A stretch of DNA of 64,000 nucleotides. Origin: Epiperipatus broadwayi. Lineage: Eukaryota > Onychophora > Udeonychophora > Euonychophora > Peripatidae. Position numbers and translations under genes: made by a program. The notes below the pieces were generated by a model. The model worked only from the letters and a program-made list of their open reading frames with translations, did not search any database and had not been told where the DNA came from. Where the stretch lies: positions 3,351,149 to 3,415,148 of the forward strand of contig JAQFVV010012405.1 in NCBI GenBank assembly GCA_028023455.1, read 5' to 3'. This document shows positions 23,116 to 34,268 of the stretch, in pieces (the stretch's first letter is position 1; the number at the start of each line of letters is the position of its first letter).

Positions 23116-24667
23116 TGAAACGTTTTCGAATATGTGCATTCGAAACACCGGTCTCTTAGGCAGAGAAGAACATACTCGGAGAGTATGTATGCCCAAACAA
23201 TAGCTATAAAGTATATAACTAGCATTACATTTCCAGGACATAGCTTCTTCTCGGCTGTTGAGTTCAACACCAAATCCAAAGCACTTTTTTGTTTGTGTAT
23301 AAACACGGGCGCCAGCTGTTTATTCTAAAAGAATACTAAAAGAATAGACAACGCACTTTGAACAGTGGCCACTAACTCAACACCTAAATCCACGACTAGC
23401 TCAGCTGTTTGTAATCACTAATAGATTATACTTCATTAGTGGTTAAAAGAATTGCTAAAAGAATTGTAAAAGGAATTTATAAAAGAGATTGATAAAAGAA
23501 TTTGGTAAAAGAATTGATAAAAAGAATTGACCGACAAATAAAGTTTAATTTTAAAGACAATTTATTAACTAACATTTATTTACTAAATTTAAACATTTTA
23601 TAATTCTAATAAAAACACACGCATATTTTTAAATTAACATTTCTAAACTAGTTTAAATATTCTTGTATATTTTCATAACCGAACACTGGTATTTATCTAA
23701 TTTAACCAATAATATTGATATAAGGATCACGCACATATTAACTCATGCACACACATAATAATAATAAAGTATTACATAGCATTTGAAATTTAAACACACA
23801 TATCAATAGTTCATTTATGTATGATATCGAGTTCATATAATTAGACTCTTGGAGGATTCGCACGAATTAATGAAATGCAATGGCTATTACAGTATAAACG
23901 AAAATAAGCAAATGTTTTACCTAGGATTTTGAACGTAGATTTAACACTTTGTTTTCTTCTTGTTTGTTGTTTCTTCCAGTATGAATGGTTCCAGTATGAA
24001 TGCTTCCAGCCGGCTGGGACGTTTCCTTGATGAGTTTCCTTATTATTCATGATTATTACTATTGGAGACAATTAGATACTGACGGAGATTTTTTAAGTTG
24101 TTACGTTGACATTATTTCACGGGCAGATCTTGCTGTTTTCATCGGACCTTTTAGGCTGTGGAAAGGCGTGAATTCCCAAAATCTTCTCAGCACTGCATTT
24201 TGTTTCTGGGTATATTAACTCAACTGATTCAATTAATTTGTGAACTGCATTCACTCAACTAATTTGTGAACTGACTTGTCCGATAAAAAAAAGTCTATTT
24301 ATATCTGCGACGTGTTGTCTTCGTAATATCTCCTGCAAAGATCTGTTGTCAAATTCCAGTGATAATCATTTCATAAACGTGTTTTGAAAGATTGCTTAAT
24401 TAGTAATAGCCATGCAAAATGTTGTTTGATATTAATTAATAACCATTGCCATGTTTTTTAATGATAATCTTCTTTAACTTTCTTTTATTTAAAATAACAT
24501 TTATTCTATTGTTGACAATCGCAGATATATACGCACATATATTAGTTTTAACATTATTTTTTCTTGAATGAAAAGAGATTGGTATGTTTTTCTTTAACGA
24601 AATATTATTTTAATAATATAATTTTAGATAAAATTATATGTGCCTATATCAATATAGGTGCATTACA
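23116..24667 (-). repeat. 3' LTR of the 23-27 kb element
   Basis: About 1552 bp with TG...CA ends on the minus strand. It contains TATAAATAGAC on the minus strand (plus 24293-24305), a good TATA box for a promoter reading in the element's direction. Open frames inside it (for example 23841-24071) are repeated in the other LTR and look like chance. Confidence 0.8.
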
Positions 24668-24680
24668 CCGCTCTTCCTTT
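24668..24680 (-). other. Polypurine-tract-like sequence
   Basis: The minus strand reads AAAAGGAAGAGCGG and is followed at once by TGTAATG, the LTR start. This is the expected place for second-strand priming. Confidence 0.6.
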
Positions 24681-24922
24681 TGAGAGTAAAATGCATCATT
24701 TTTGACCATTTTATCTCTGACAACATTAAATCTTAATTTATTATTCTTTCTAAGTTTGCTTTTTGGTATCTTTTCCTTTTCCATGCTAAGGGCAATCTCC
24801 AATTATGCTTTTCTTCCTTCTATGCTGGTAACATTGCTTACAATGTTCGTCCTGGATAATGACCATGAGGACAAACTAAATTTGTGGCACAGGGATCTTT
24901 TATAAATGAAGCTTCAGCTGCT

Positions 24923-25114
24923 GATTCTCTTGATCGGACTTTGACTAAGAAAAGGTGGCTGCAAATGGCAGGAATTTCAACTGTCCATTTCCAACTTACA
25001 CCCTGGAAAACAATTGCCGATTCTCTTGATCGGACTTTGTCTAAGCAGCTGCAATGGCAGGAATTTTCAACTGTCCATTTCTGACTTACACTTTGGAAAA
25101 CGAACTGTCCATTT
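24923..25114. repeat. 96-bp tandem duplication
   Basis: The block starting GATTCTCTTGATCGGACTTT at 24923 recurs at 25019. Each copy carries GGCAGGAATTT and AACTGTCCATTTC. A shorter third repeat of the last about 38 bp follows. Confidence 0.8.
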
Positions 25115-25918
25115 CTGACTTACGCTTTGGAAAACGAGGTACGAGATATGGGGATTCTCCCCTGAAAAGTGACTTACGACTTACTCTCGTTGTTGCCAGT
25201 GTGCTTTTTTTAAAAGAGGAATGATCCTGGCCAATCCATTGTGGGTAGTAGAATTTATCCGGTTGAGAGCTTTAAACTTAATCCTTATCTAACTTATTTC
25301 AATACTACCCTCATTTCTTAATTTCGAACTCTTACACTCTTAATACAACTTCGATTGACTTTCATTTATATTATTTTTAAACTCATTACGAACATTACTT
25401 ATATCCCTTATGAACATTATTTAAAATATTTATTTACTTACACTATTATTTTTAAACAATTACTTTAACTTCTTTATTTACGTGCGTATATTCTAAAAAA
25501 AAACTTTTATTTTATTTAATCTTACAATACTATTCTAAACTCTTATGAATATTATTTATATTACAATATTATTTTTTAAACATTTGTTTACCTTATATAT
25601 TAACGTACGTGTACTCAGAGAGAAAAAAAAACTGTTTTACTTTATTACAATTCATCATTATACAAATATCTATTTGACTAACTTAATTTTATTCTAGAAA
25701 TTTTGTTATCTTTTCATTTATTTAAATCTACAACTTTACTTTTATATCATTAATTTGACTCATTTATTTAACTTGATTTTATTGATTTTTTATTTATTTG
25801 AACTGTTTATTTACGAGCATTTCCTTAATTAATATGTGCGTGGAGAAAAAAAAATCTTTTATTTTGCGAAGCCTCCATTATTATTATTTGACAAAACAAT
25901 CCATCATTTATTATTATT

Positions 25919-25936
25919 CATTCATTTTGGGTGCCA
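25919..25936 (-). other. tRNA primer-binding-site-like sequence
   Basis: The minus strand reads TGGCACCCAAAATGAATG two bases after the LTR end. The TGGC-x-CCCAA start is typical of a site complementary to the 3' end of a tRNA, resembling lysine-tRNA sites in its first ten bases; the exact tRNA is not established. Confidence 0.6.
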
Positions 25937-25938
25937 TT

Positions 25939-27461
25939 TGAAAAGTTTTCGAATATGTGCATTCGAAACACCGGTCTCTTAGGCAGAGAAGAACATACTC
26001 GGAGAGTATGTATGCCCAAACGATAGCTATAAAATATATAACTAGCATTACATTTCCAGGATATAGCTTCTTCTCGGCTGTTGAGTTCAACACCAAATCC
26101 AAAGCACTTTTTTGTTTGTGTATAAACACGGGCGCCAGCTGTTTTCTAAAAGAATACTAAAAGAATAGACAACGCACTTTGAACAGTGGCCACTAACTCA
26201 ATGCCTAAATCCGCGACTAGCTCAGCTGTTTGTAATCACTAATAGATTATACTTCATTAGTGGTTAAAAGAATTGATAAAAGAATTGTAAAAGGAATTTA
26301 TAAAAGAGATTGATAAAAGAATTTGGTAAAAGAATTGATAAAAAGAATTGACCGACAAATAAAGTTTAATTTTAAAGACAATTTATTAACTAACATTTAT
26401 TTACTAAATGTAAACATTTTATAATTCTAATAAAAACACACGCATATTTTTAAATTAAACTAGTTTAAATATTCTTGTATATTTTCATAACCGAACGCTG
26501 GTATTTATCTAATTTAACCAATAATATTGATATAAGGATCACGCACATATTAACTCATGCACACACATAATAATAATAAAGTATTACATAGCATTTGAAA
26601 TTGAAACACACATATCAATAGTTCATTTATGTGTGATATCAAGTTCATATAATTAGACTCTTAGAGGATTCGCACGAATTAATGAAATGCAATGGCTATT
26701 ACAGTATAAACGAAAATAAGCAAATGTTTTACCTAGGATTTTGAACGTAGATTTAACACTTTGTTTTCTTCTTGTTTGTTGTTTCTTCCAGTATGAATGG
26801 TTCCAGTATGAACGCTTCCAGCCGGCTGGGACATATCCTTGATGAGTTTCCTTATTATTCACGATTATTACTATTGGAGCCAATTAGATACTGACGGAGA
26901 TTTTCTAAGTTGTTACGTTGACATTATTTCACGGGCAGATCTTGCTGTTTTCATCGGACCTTTTAGGCTGTGGAGAAGCGTGAATTCCCAAAATCTTCTC
27001 AGCACTGCATTTTGTTTCTGGGTATATTAACTCAACTGATTCAATTAATTTGTGAACTGCATTCACTCAACTAATTTGTGAACTGACTTGTCCGATAAAA
27101 AAAAGTCTATTTATATCTGCGACGTGTTGTCTTCGTAATATCTCCTGCAAAGATCTGTTGTCAAATTCCCGTGATAATCATTTGATAAACGTGTTTTGAA
27201 AGATTGCTTAATTAGTAATAGCCATGCAAAATGTTGTTTGATATTAATTAATAACCATTGCCGTGTTTTTTAATGATAATCTTCTTTAACTTTCATTTAT
27301 TTAAAATAACATTTATTCTATTGTTGACAATCGCAGATATATACATACATATATTAGTTTTAACATTATTTTTTCTTGAATTAAAAGAGATTGGTATGTT
27401 TTTCTTTAACGAAAGATTATTTTAATAATATAATTTTAGATAAAATTATATGTGCCTATAT

Positions 27462-27478
<17 letters not shown>
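25939..27478 (-). repeat. 5' LTR of the 23-27 kb element
   Basis: Matches 23116-24667 except for about 30 substitutions, a small deletion near 26455 and loss of its outermost 11 bases, where an AT microsatellite begins. The TATA box is at plus 27105-27117 on the minus strand. Confidence 0.8.

Positions 27479-27531
<53 letters not shown>
27465..27531. repeat. (AT)n microsatellite
   Basis: Two AT blocks with a TGCT interruption. It overlaps the outer end of the LTR and probably expanded at the insertion site. Confidence 0.9.
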
Positions 27532-27533
<2 letters not shown>

Positions 27534-27540
27534 AGAGCAG

Positions 27541-29100
27541 TGCAATGTAAATTTTAAGAATGATTATCAGATGTACAGAAACATTGCAGTTGATAAAGTA
27601 ATTAGAAAATTTACTGGTTATAATACCATGTAAAAATATAAACTTTTAAAACCAATAAAGAGAGGTTTCAAGTGGTGTGTGTGGTAACAGCCACAATGGT
27701 TATGTATACCACATGGAATTATATGCAGGCAAAGAATCAAATCCTGATTCTTGCCTATGCCTTGGTACTAATGCTGTTGAGTCAGTAGTTTTGCCATATC
27801 TTGCATCATATTATTTTCAAGTCTATAGCTAGAAAATGAGCTATATATCTGTGGAACAGTAAATATAATAATATAGCACCATTGGTGTATACAAAAATAC
27901 AAACATTACTGGTGTACACAAAAAATATAAAATGAAGAGATGAAACTCATTTTATCATTGATACAGACAGTGACCTTCAATTTATAATTTTGGATAGACA
28001 AGAAGCCAATTGCTATGATGATAAATGCATATCTACTTTCTGGAAATGATTTTTTTTTCTTTTATTAGGATGAATCTTTTTCTTATAGACGTCTTGAGAT
28101 TTTTTAACTTTTGGGGTACAAGATAAAAATGAAGCATTCTTATGCAACAAACTATTTTTGTAGATTCTGAAGCTATGTATTATCTTAGATAAGAAGTATT
28201 ATATATGGTTTGAATGAGAATTTTGTGATGAATGCAAAGAAATTATCAATGAAGATGTAATTTAAACTTAATTAAGGATAAATTAGAAATTATGAACAAA
28301 CAATAAAGTAATAATTATTTCGAATGCTGAAATTTCTTTTTTCCCCTTTTTTAATAGTAATCATTATTGGTCTTAGCCTTATTGTTTTACCTAGTTTTTT
28401 TATTTTCTGTCAATATTTTGCTCTAACATGATTAAAAATGAAGTTATTCTGAAAATTGTGTCACTTTTTTAAAATGTAATATGGTGTCAAATACCCTGAT
28501 ATAGATGGCAAAACATAAATGAAAAAAAATATTTAAAATTAAGTTTCAAGAATTTTATGCTTTTTAAGAAATATTAATTTTATTATTTACAAAAAAAAAA
28601 AAAAACTTCTTGACATTCATGACTAAAAGTTTTTATTTCTGACAGAACTATGTGAGTATTAACAAAGTTTGACTCACTTCAGTTTTCATATCCTCTCTTT
28701 TTTTCAATTTAATGAAATAAATATTGGACTGCAAATCTTGGAAATGGATGGAAGTAGAATAGACATGTCTGAGAAGATTCAGTTAAAACAGATTAAAACT
28801 TAAAAATGAATGCTTCTTGCTACCTTTGGTGAAGTTTTATTCTTTATGACAGTATTCAAATATTCATTTTTCTCAGCAGAAAACTAGAGGAAGCATGATT
28901 TGTTCAATAAGTGTTGTCACAAAATTAAAAAGTTCAGGAAAATATGCAGATAAGATGAATTGGGTTTTATCTGTTGTATAACTAATAGGAAAGAATCTTT
29001 GATATTGCTAATTATTAGATTATTAATATATTTTTAGCTTTTTATAGTCCTATTGTGTTTTCTTCTAAACATTTTATTTATCTGAGTGTTTTTTTCCCTC
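27541..29100. other. AT-rich non-coding DNA
   Basis: No recognisable domain or repeat partner was found. Confidence 0.5.
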
Positions 29101-29103
29101 ATG

Positions 29104-29185
29104 TGTCATAGCATCAGCCGGGAAGCGAACCTGCTAAGCCGGACAACTGCTTGTAAAGCAGCTGTCGCTGAACTCTCGTCCATCT
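29104..29185 (-). mobile_element. tRNA-derived SINE fragment
   Basis: On the minus strand a tRNA-like segment contains GCTTTACAAGC, an anticodon-arm-like hairpin, and the B box GGTTCGCTTCC (plus 29121-29131), followed by GATGCTATGACACATG. A copy with the same order and the same tail (GATGTTATGACATATG) is at 32901-32995 on the plus strand. Two copies sharing a non-tRNA tail indicate a SINE family rather than a true tRNA gene. Confidence 0.65.
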
Positions 29186-29189
29186 ATGC

Positions 29190-31730
29190 TTGACTATATC
29201 TGAGTGTTTGGGGATGTAGTTACTGAATATTTTTTTTTAAAAAATGAATATAAATATTTAGTTTTTTTTATTATATTGAGTATATATAGATTTTTTTATT
29301 TAGTGTCTGATTCTGAAAGTTAAAAAAAAAAGACTTCATTTATTGCCTAATGTTATCAGGTTTAAGTTGCCTGATTTGACTGAAGTACTATGTGACTGCA
29401 TGATTCTAGTAAGTGTCATTTCAATGTAATTGGTAATTACAAGTGCTGATAAGATTTTTTTCAGAGTTTTTTTTAATTTGTATTCTATGACTGACAATTC
29501 AATCAATCGCTATGTTTGTACTGTATTAATTCGCTATAGCAAATGCTATTTTTAAAAAGAATAATCAAAATGTTTTTTAATAATTATAGTTTATGTAATA
29601 GTCAATCCTTTTTTTGTTTGTTTGGTTAAAGGAAAAAAAAATCAGTTAATAATAAAATACAAACCAGATTGAACAAAAACAAAATATAAAGAATATAGAA
29701 TTAAGAATAAAATTGATGTGTGTTTATCAGATTGTAAATTGAATGAAAGAATAAATGAAGAAAGTGACTTCAGTTTCTGCTCTTTGAAACTTAATAAAGA
29801 TGGGATGTGATTTGTTTGTGAAGCATAGGCCAAATTTAACCCTGTCAAAAGAAGCAATTGTGACATATTAGCATTTTAATTGGAATAAATTATAGGAAAA
29901 AAAGATGTTGGTCACTGTTTGATTTAATTCACATTAAATAGGTTAGGAAATGTCCAGTCCTCTAATCTTTTTTTTAGTTTGTTTTATTTTGAATTAAATA
30001 TTATAAACCTTTGTTTTTTTATTTTTTACAAACCTTTGTTTGGTATAGTGTAAGCCTCATTTTATATAGGATATGACTGTTTATAAATATACACACATAC
30101 TTACATATAAAAAACTTTCTATGAATGTATAATACATTTTCATACGATAGAGAAATTATTTTAAATCAGAATAGATATATATTGCGTTTTAATAGTAATG
30201 GAACAATACCTATTGAAATAAAATATTTTACCAGGTAAATTTGTATATTTTAATTTTTAAATCAGCAGGGAATAATAATGAATATTATTTTATATTTTAT
30301 TATTCTAGGTTAAAATTTTATTTTATATTTTATTACTTCCTTTAACACATTTTCCAAAAATAAAATTTTCTATGTTTAGCACATTTCTCAATAGATGGTT
30401 CTGAGAGATAATGATTTCTGAATATAATGTCACATGTCCCTCGACCCCCTTCCCCTCCTCTAAAGATATATGTAAATTTTTGAAAATGAGTGTTTATTTA
30501 TTATTAACTGCATTAACTTTTAAAGCAAACAAAAACTGTTTGTACTTAGTATGTTTTTAATTTTAAACTTGTTCATAAAAGTACAATGTGATTATTTTTT
30601 TCCATGAATAGACATTTAATAAGTTATTAATCTACTGTTTACATTTCATTAAAGATTTGTAATTTCTTATATATTTTTGTTGTGTAGTTATTCAGTATTT
30701 TAGCATTTGTTACTATATTTATTTCTAATAAATATATTTACTATACTTTATTCTACATATTTTCTGAAATAATAAAAATAATAAACTTTTTTCATTTACA
30801 TTTATTATAGCGCCTAAATTCTAATCTCAAATTATGATAGAGAAATACGAGTGCTTAAAATGAAAGCATATAAATATTTTCATTTCGAAGTAAAAAAAAA
30901 AAACTTTTTTTTTTCATTTATCTTATAACAATAATTAATGATTGCCTCTTATAGCTATCTATTCTGATTGTTTACTTAAATTTATGCTTGATTTTAGGTT
31001 CCGCTATTGAGAAAAGTTAAAACTAATATATAAAAATTTGTAGAGAAAAAATCCATTATCGACAACTAATTTGAAATGAAAGAATACTCTTGGAAAAATC
31101 TCATACCAGACATTGATGAAGCTTTATGTTAAACAAGAAGAGATTAACAAGGTCTACAAAAAATAGGTGCTAAATACAAAAGAATTATGAAATGTGAATA
31201 TAGATAAGTTCTTACATTACAAATATTACTTATAACTGTTTATAGAATGCAAGTAATTTTAGTATAAATTCATCATGCATAATATTATAGTCTAATATCA
31301 GAAATGATAACGAGAAAAAAAAAATGTATATTCCAAATTTGGCAACAAAAGTGATGATTTATATATAAAAAGTTGCAAATATAACACTTGTTTATTATTA
31401 TTTAATAAATTTTAAAGGATTTGAAAATAGTCTGTCAAGCTCAGCCGCTCTATCTTGTATTATTTGAATAATAATGAAGGAATATGTTTTGATACATCAT
31501 TTGCAATAGAGCATATTTGCATCAGTTTTCACGAACTTTGTCTAATCATATAGTTTACCATTTTATATAGGTACCCACTGGGCCATGTATGATTTATTTA
31601 TAGTAGTGAAGAAATATGTTATTTAAAATGCTCACTCTTAGGTGAGGATATTACTTCATGCTTGGTAAAAAAATTTAAAATAAGTTCAATATTACAGTTA
31701 AAAATTTAAACTGCTTTTATAAATAGTTAA
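29190..31730. other. AT-rich non-coding DNA
   Basis: Only chance frames were seen. A small C-rich stretch lies at about 30440-30460. Confidence 0.5.
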
Positions 31731-31734
31731 TGAC

Positions 31735-32335
31735 TGATTATAAACCCAGAAAATAAGAAAGCAAAGATTGGTAATGATAAGTTAGAAAAAAGTTAACAAC
31801 TACAAATACCTTGGTCAGATAGAAGTGTGATGGATGAACTTAATCATAGACTTAAACTTGGTTGAATGCTTTTGGTACAAATAATAATATTAAATAAATA
31901 TTCTTACGTATTTGAAAAGGAAGATTTTTAAAAATATGGTTTGCAAGTTTTTACTTAAAAATCTGGAACTTGAATACTTAATAGAAGAACAATACAGAAA
32001 TTTCAGACCATTCAACAAAGCATAGAGAGATGCATGTTAGGAGTAACAGGAATTACAAACAGGTATCACTAACATCGTTGAAAGAATTAAAGAAACTGAA
32101 ATGGAGTTGGGATGGGCATATTGCTAGAAGAGATGGTAATAAATAGGCAATTGAAATCTTAAATTGGATTCCAAAAGATTGCAAAATTTTGACTTAAAAA
32201 GAGACAATATTTGTGATGGATGAATGAAATAAGGAAAAGTGCTGGGGAATGTGAAGAAGAGAGGTTAGAAATCAGACAAGATGGATTGAACTTGGAGAGA
32301 CCTTCATCCTGCATTGGATTAATATTTGTTGAACA
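31735..32335 (+). pseudogene. RTE-like LINE C-terminal fossil
   Basis: Broken plus-strand frames carry the end of a LINE protein. A Y-K-Y-L-G-Q block lies near 31800 and ELNHRLKLGW near 31840. An R-S-I-E-R-x-M-L-G-V block lies near 32020, then LKWSWDGHIARRDGN near 32095-32140 and a W-M-x-E-I-x-K block near 32220. It ends with an E-T-F-I-L-x-W-I segment over TTCATCCTGCATTGGAT. The order Y-x-Y-L-G, then L-K-W-x-W-x-G-H-I-A-R-R, then R-W-x-D-E-I is a common signature of RTE- or Jockey-type LINE C-termini. Several stops make it inactive. A related 3' end is at 49655-49800 on the other strand. Confidence 0.65.
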
Positions 32336-32900
32336 TGATGATATATAAAATCATTTATAAATAAATCAAAAGTGAAATCAGTGATTTATCTTACAATTTA
32401 CATTTTATATTGTGTCAGGCATTATCAAATGCATGCACAAAATCTGCTGTAAAGAAAATTATAGCAGATAAACATGTAAATTTGTATACATTAAGCACAA
32501 CAAATATATAAATATGCTACATTAATAATGGAAGTTGGGTCTGAGTATTGGAATAGCCACACACACCAATTTAAAGTAACATGAAATTGACACAGAAATA
32601 TTGTACACATATAATAAACTCATGTATTTTTTTTCTTTTTTGTATATTTTTATGATATGTCATTTTATGTATTTCACTTTTCTGAAAAACTCAAATAGAG
32701 AAAAGCAAACTTTGTTGACCAAAAAAGATCACATTGTTGGAACATATTCATAAAAGAAATAATTAAAGTAATTGTTCCAACATACTTGAATATTTTTTAT
32801 TTTTTTAATTACTTTTCTAAAAACTGTAATTTTGTTTTGTAAGCAAAGAATGTTAATTGCTTCAAAAATCTAATCAAAAAGCAAAATGTTTGTCAAGCAT

Positions 32901-32995
32901 TGTTAGCTGAGAGGTCATCGCACCCACCTTGCAAGCAAGTAGTTGGTTGCAGACGGGTGTGGGTTCGCGTCCCAGCCGATGTTATGACATATGGA
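32901..32995 (+). mobile_element. tRNA-derived SINE copy
   Basis: Plus-strand tRNA-like sequence: A-box-like TTAGCTGAGAGG at 32902, TTGCAAGCAA in the anticodon-arm position, B box GGTTCGCGTCC at 32962-32972, then GATGTTATGACATATGG and an A-rich tail. The tail after the B box is shared with the copy at 29104-29185. Confidence 0.7.
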
Positions 32996-33058
32996 AAAAA
33001 AAAGCAAAATGTTTGATGATCAATGTTATAATTAAAATGTTATTTTTAATTATATATT

Positions 33059-34260
33059 GTACCAGTGAAACATGTTTATCCATCTAATATGAGCTGGAAC
33101 TCACAAAATGTACTTCAAACCCAGTCAAGCCCGAGATTTAGGTCAATGACCAGCCTGGATTTGAACCCACTCTGTAAGCCCCAGATCAAACACCTAATGA
33201 ATAACACAATAGTGATGGCACATGAGAATTAATTTTAATCCGACCGACTAGCAGAGCGGAGAAAACAATGAGACGTCTATTACTATGACTAAATTAAATA
33301 TATATAAGTATGGTTGTATGTGTGGAAGTGGATAAAAAGGAATTCTACTCAAATAAATTAGACAATAAAATATAGTTTAATATAATGACAAATTATTAAT
33401 TTACGTATATGAATTAACTGCATGCATTAGTATGTGTGTGAATGAGCAAGCAATAGGTGATTACATAGTGTCATTCACGCTATTATTTCTCATATGCTCT
33501 TTATTAGCTAAATATTATATTATAAATAAACACATATCTTTGGTGGGTCCAATATTAAGATGCCAATCAATTATTAGAAAGAATTTTACATAAAATTGCT
33601 ATTAACGCTTTTATATACGGTTCTGAAACATGGTGACTAACATTATTTCGAGGAGCGTTCCGAGATTCATTACAGATATAATACAGACTATTTTCATTCC
33701 ATTACAGTCATGAAAATAAATAAAATACATTTGAAAACATTTGATTATATGACAAAATATACTTAATGAAAATTCGATTAATTATCGCTGGTAAGAAGAA
33801 CACTTTCTCTTCCCCAAGGCAAATACTCTTAAATACATAAATCACTAATTATGACGATGAGATTGTATAAGACTGAAATAAATTTAATTAATAAAACTAG
33901 AAGTAGTTGAGCCACCTACATCATTGAAAATCTGAGGATGAAATGCTCAAAGCCCTTGATGATGTCAATAGATGATGTCAATATTATTGTCATGCTTATA
34001 TTAACTTAAGTAAATCTGACTCTTCACACATAGGACATTAATTTGTCCATTTAATTACAGAGAAGAGGGATGGGCAAAATACAGGCTGAATATGTAATAT
34101 TTAAATACATGTATATCATCCATACTAAACTTAATGAAATGATAAGGGACTTGAACTCAGTTATTCTAACTCCCTATAACTTTCCAATCCATCTTATACA
34201 ACTGATACATATAACCACATATATAAATATCTTATAATTCCATTAAGTTTTTTATGGATG
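33059..34260. other. Repeat-derived region related to the start of the 34.3-kb element
   Basis: It begins TGTACCAGTGAAAC after an AT run, as the element at 34269 begins TGTACCGGTCGAAA. Within the first 130 bp it shares a pattern of tRNA-like pieces (GAACTCAC, GGTCAATGA). A short plus-strand trace AFIYGSETW near 33608-33634 matches a motif common in RTE-like LINEs. From 34140 a block with GGGACTTGAACTCAG resembles the SINE-like units at 44836 and 55170. No boundary or gene is firm. Confidence 0.35.
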
Positions 34261-34268
34261 ATATATAT

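Larger units (their letters stand above)
24668..25938 (-). other. Interior of the LTR element, non-coding
   Basis: About 1.27 kb without protease, RT, RNase H or integrase motifs in any frame. A tandem duplication lies at 24923-25114; the rest is AT-rich. It is far shorter than the 4-6 kb of a coding interior, so this is a non-autonomous or internally deleted element. Confidence 0.7.
23116..27478 (-). mobile_element. LTR retrotransposon with very short non-coding interior
   Basis: Two direct repeats of about 1.55 kb (23116-24667 and 25939-27478) flank a 1.27-kb interior. The repeats differ at roughly 30 positions by eye, near 2 percent. On the minus strand the LTR begins TGTAATGCACC and ends TTTCA. 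A primer-binding-site-like sequence directly follows one LTR and a purine-rich tract directly precedes the other, which fixes minus orientation. No gag or pol is present, so it must have moved with another element's proteins, if it still could. It sits in an AT tract, which blurs the target duplication. Confidence 0.8.

Noticed and set aside
23841-24218. Open frames inside the LTRs, repeated at 26653-27030
   Set aside because: They are repeated only because the LTRs are repeated. They match no domain and lie in LTR U3/R-type sequence.
29104-29185. Considered as a true tRNA gene
   Set aside because: The acceptor ends do not pair, and the post-B-box tail is shared with a second locus, so it is a SINE.
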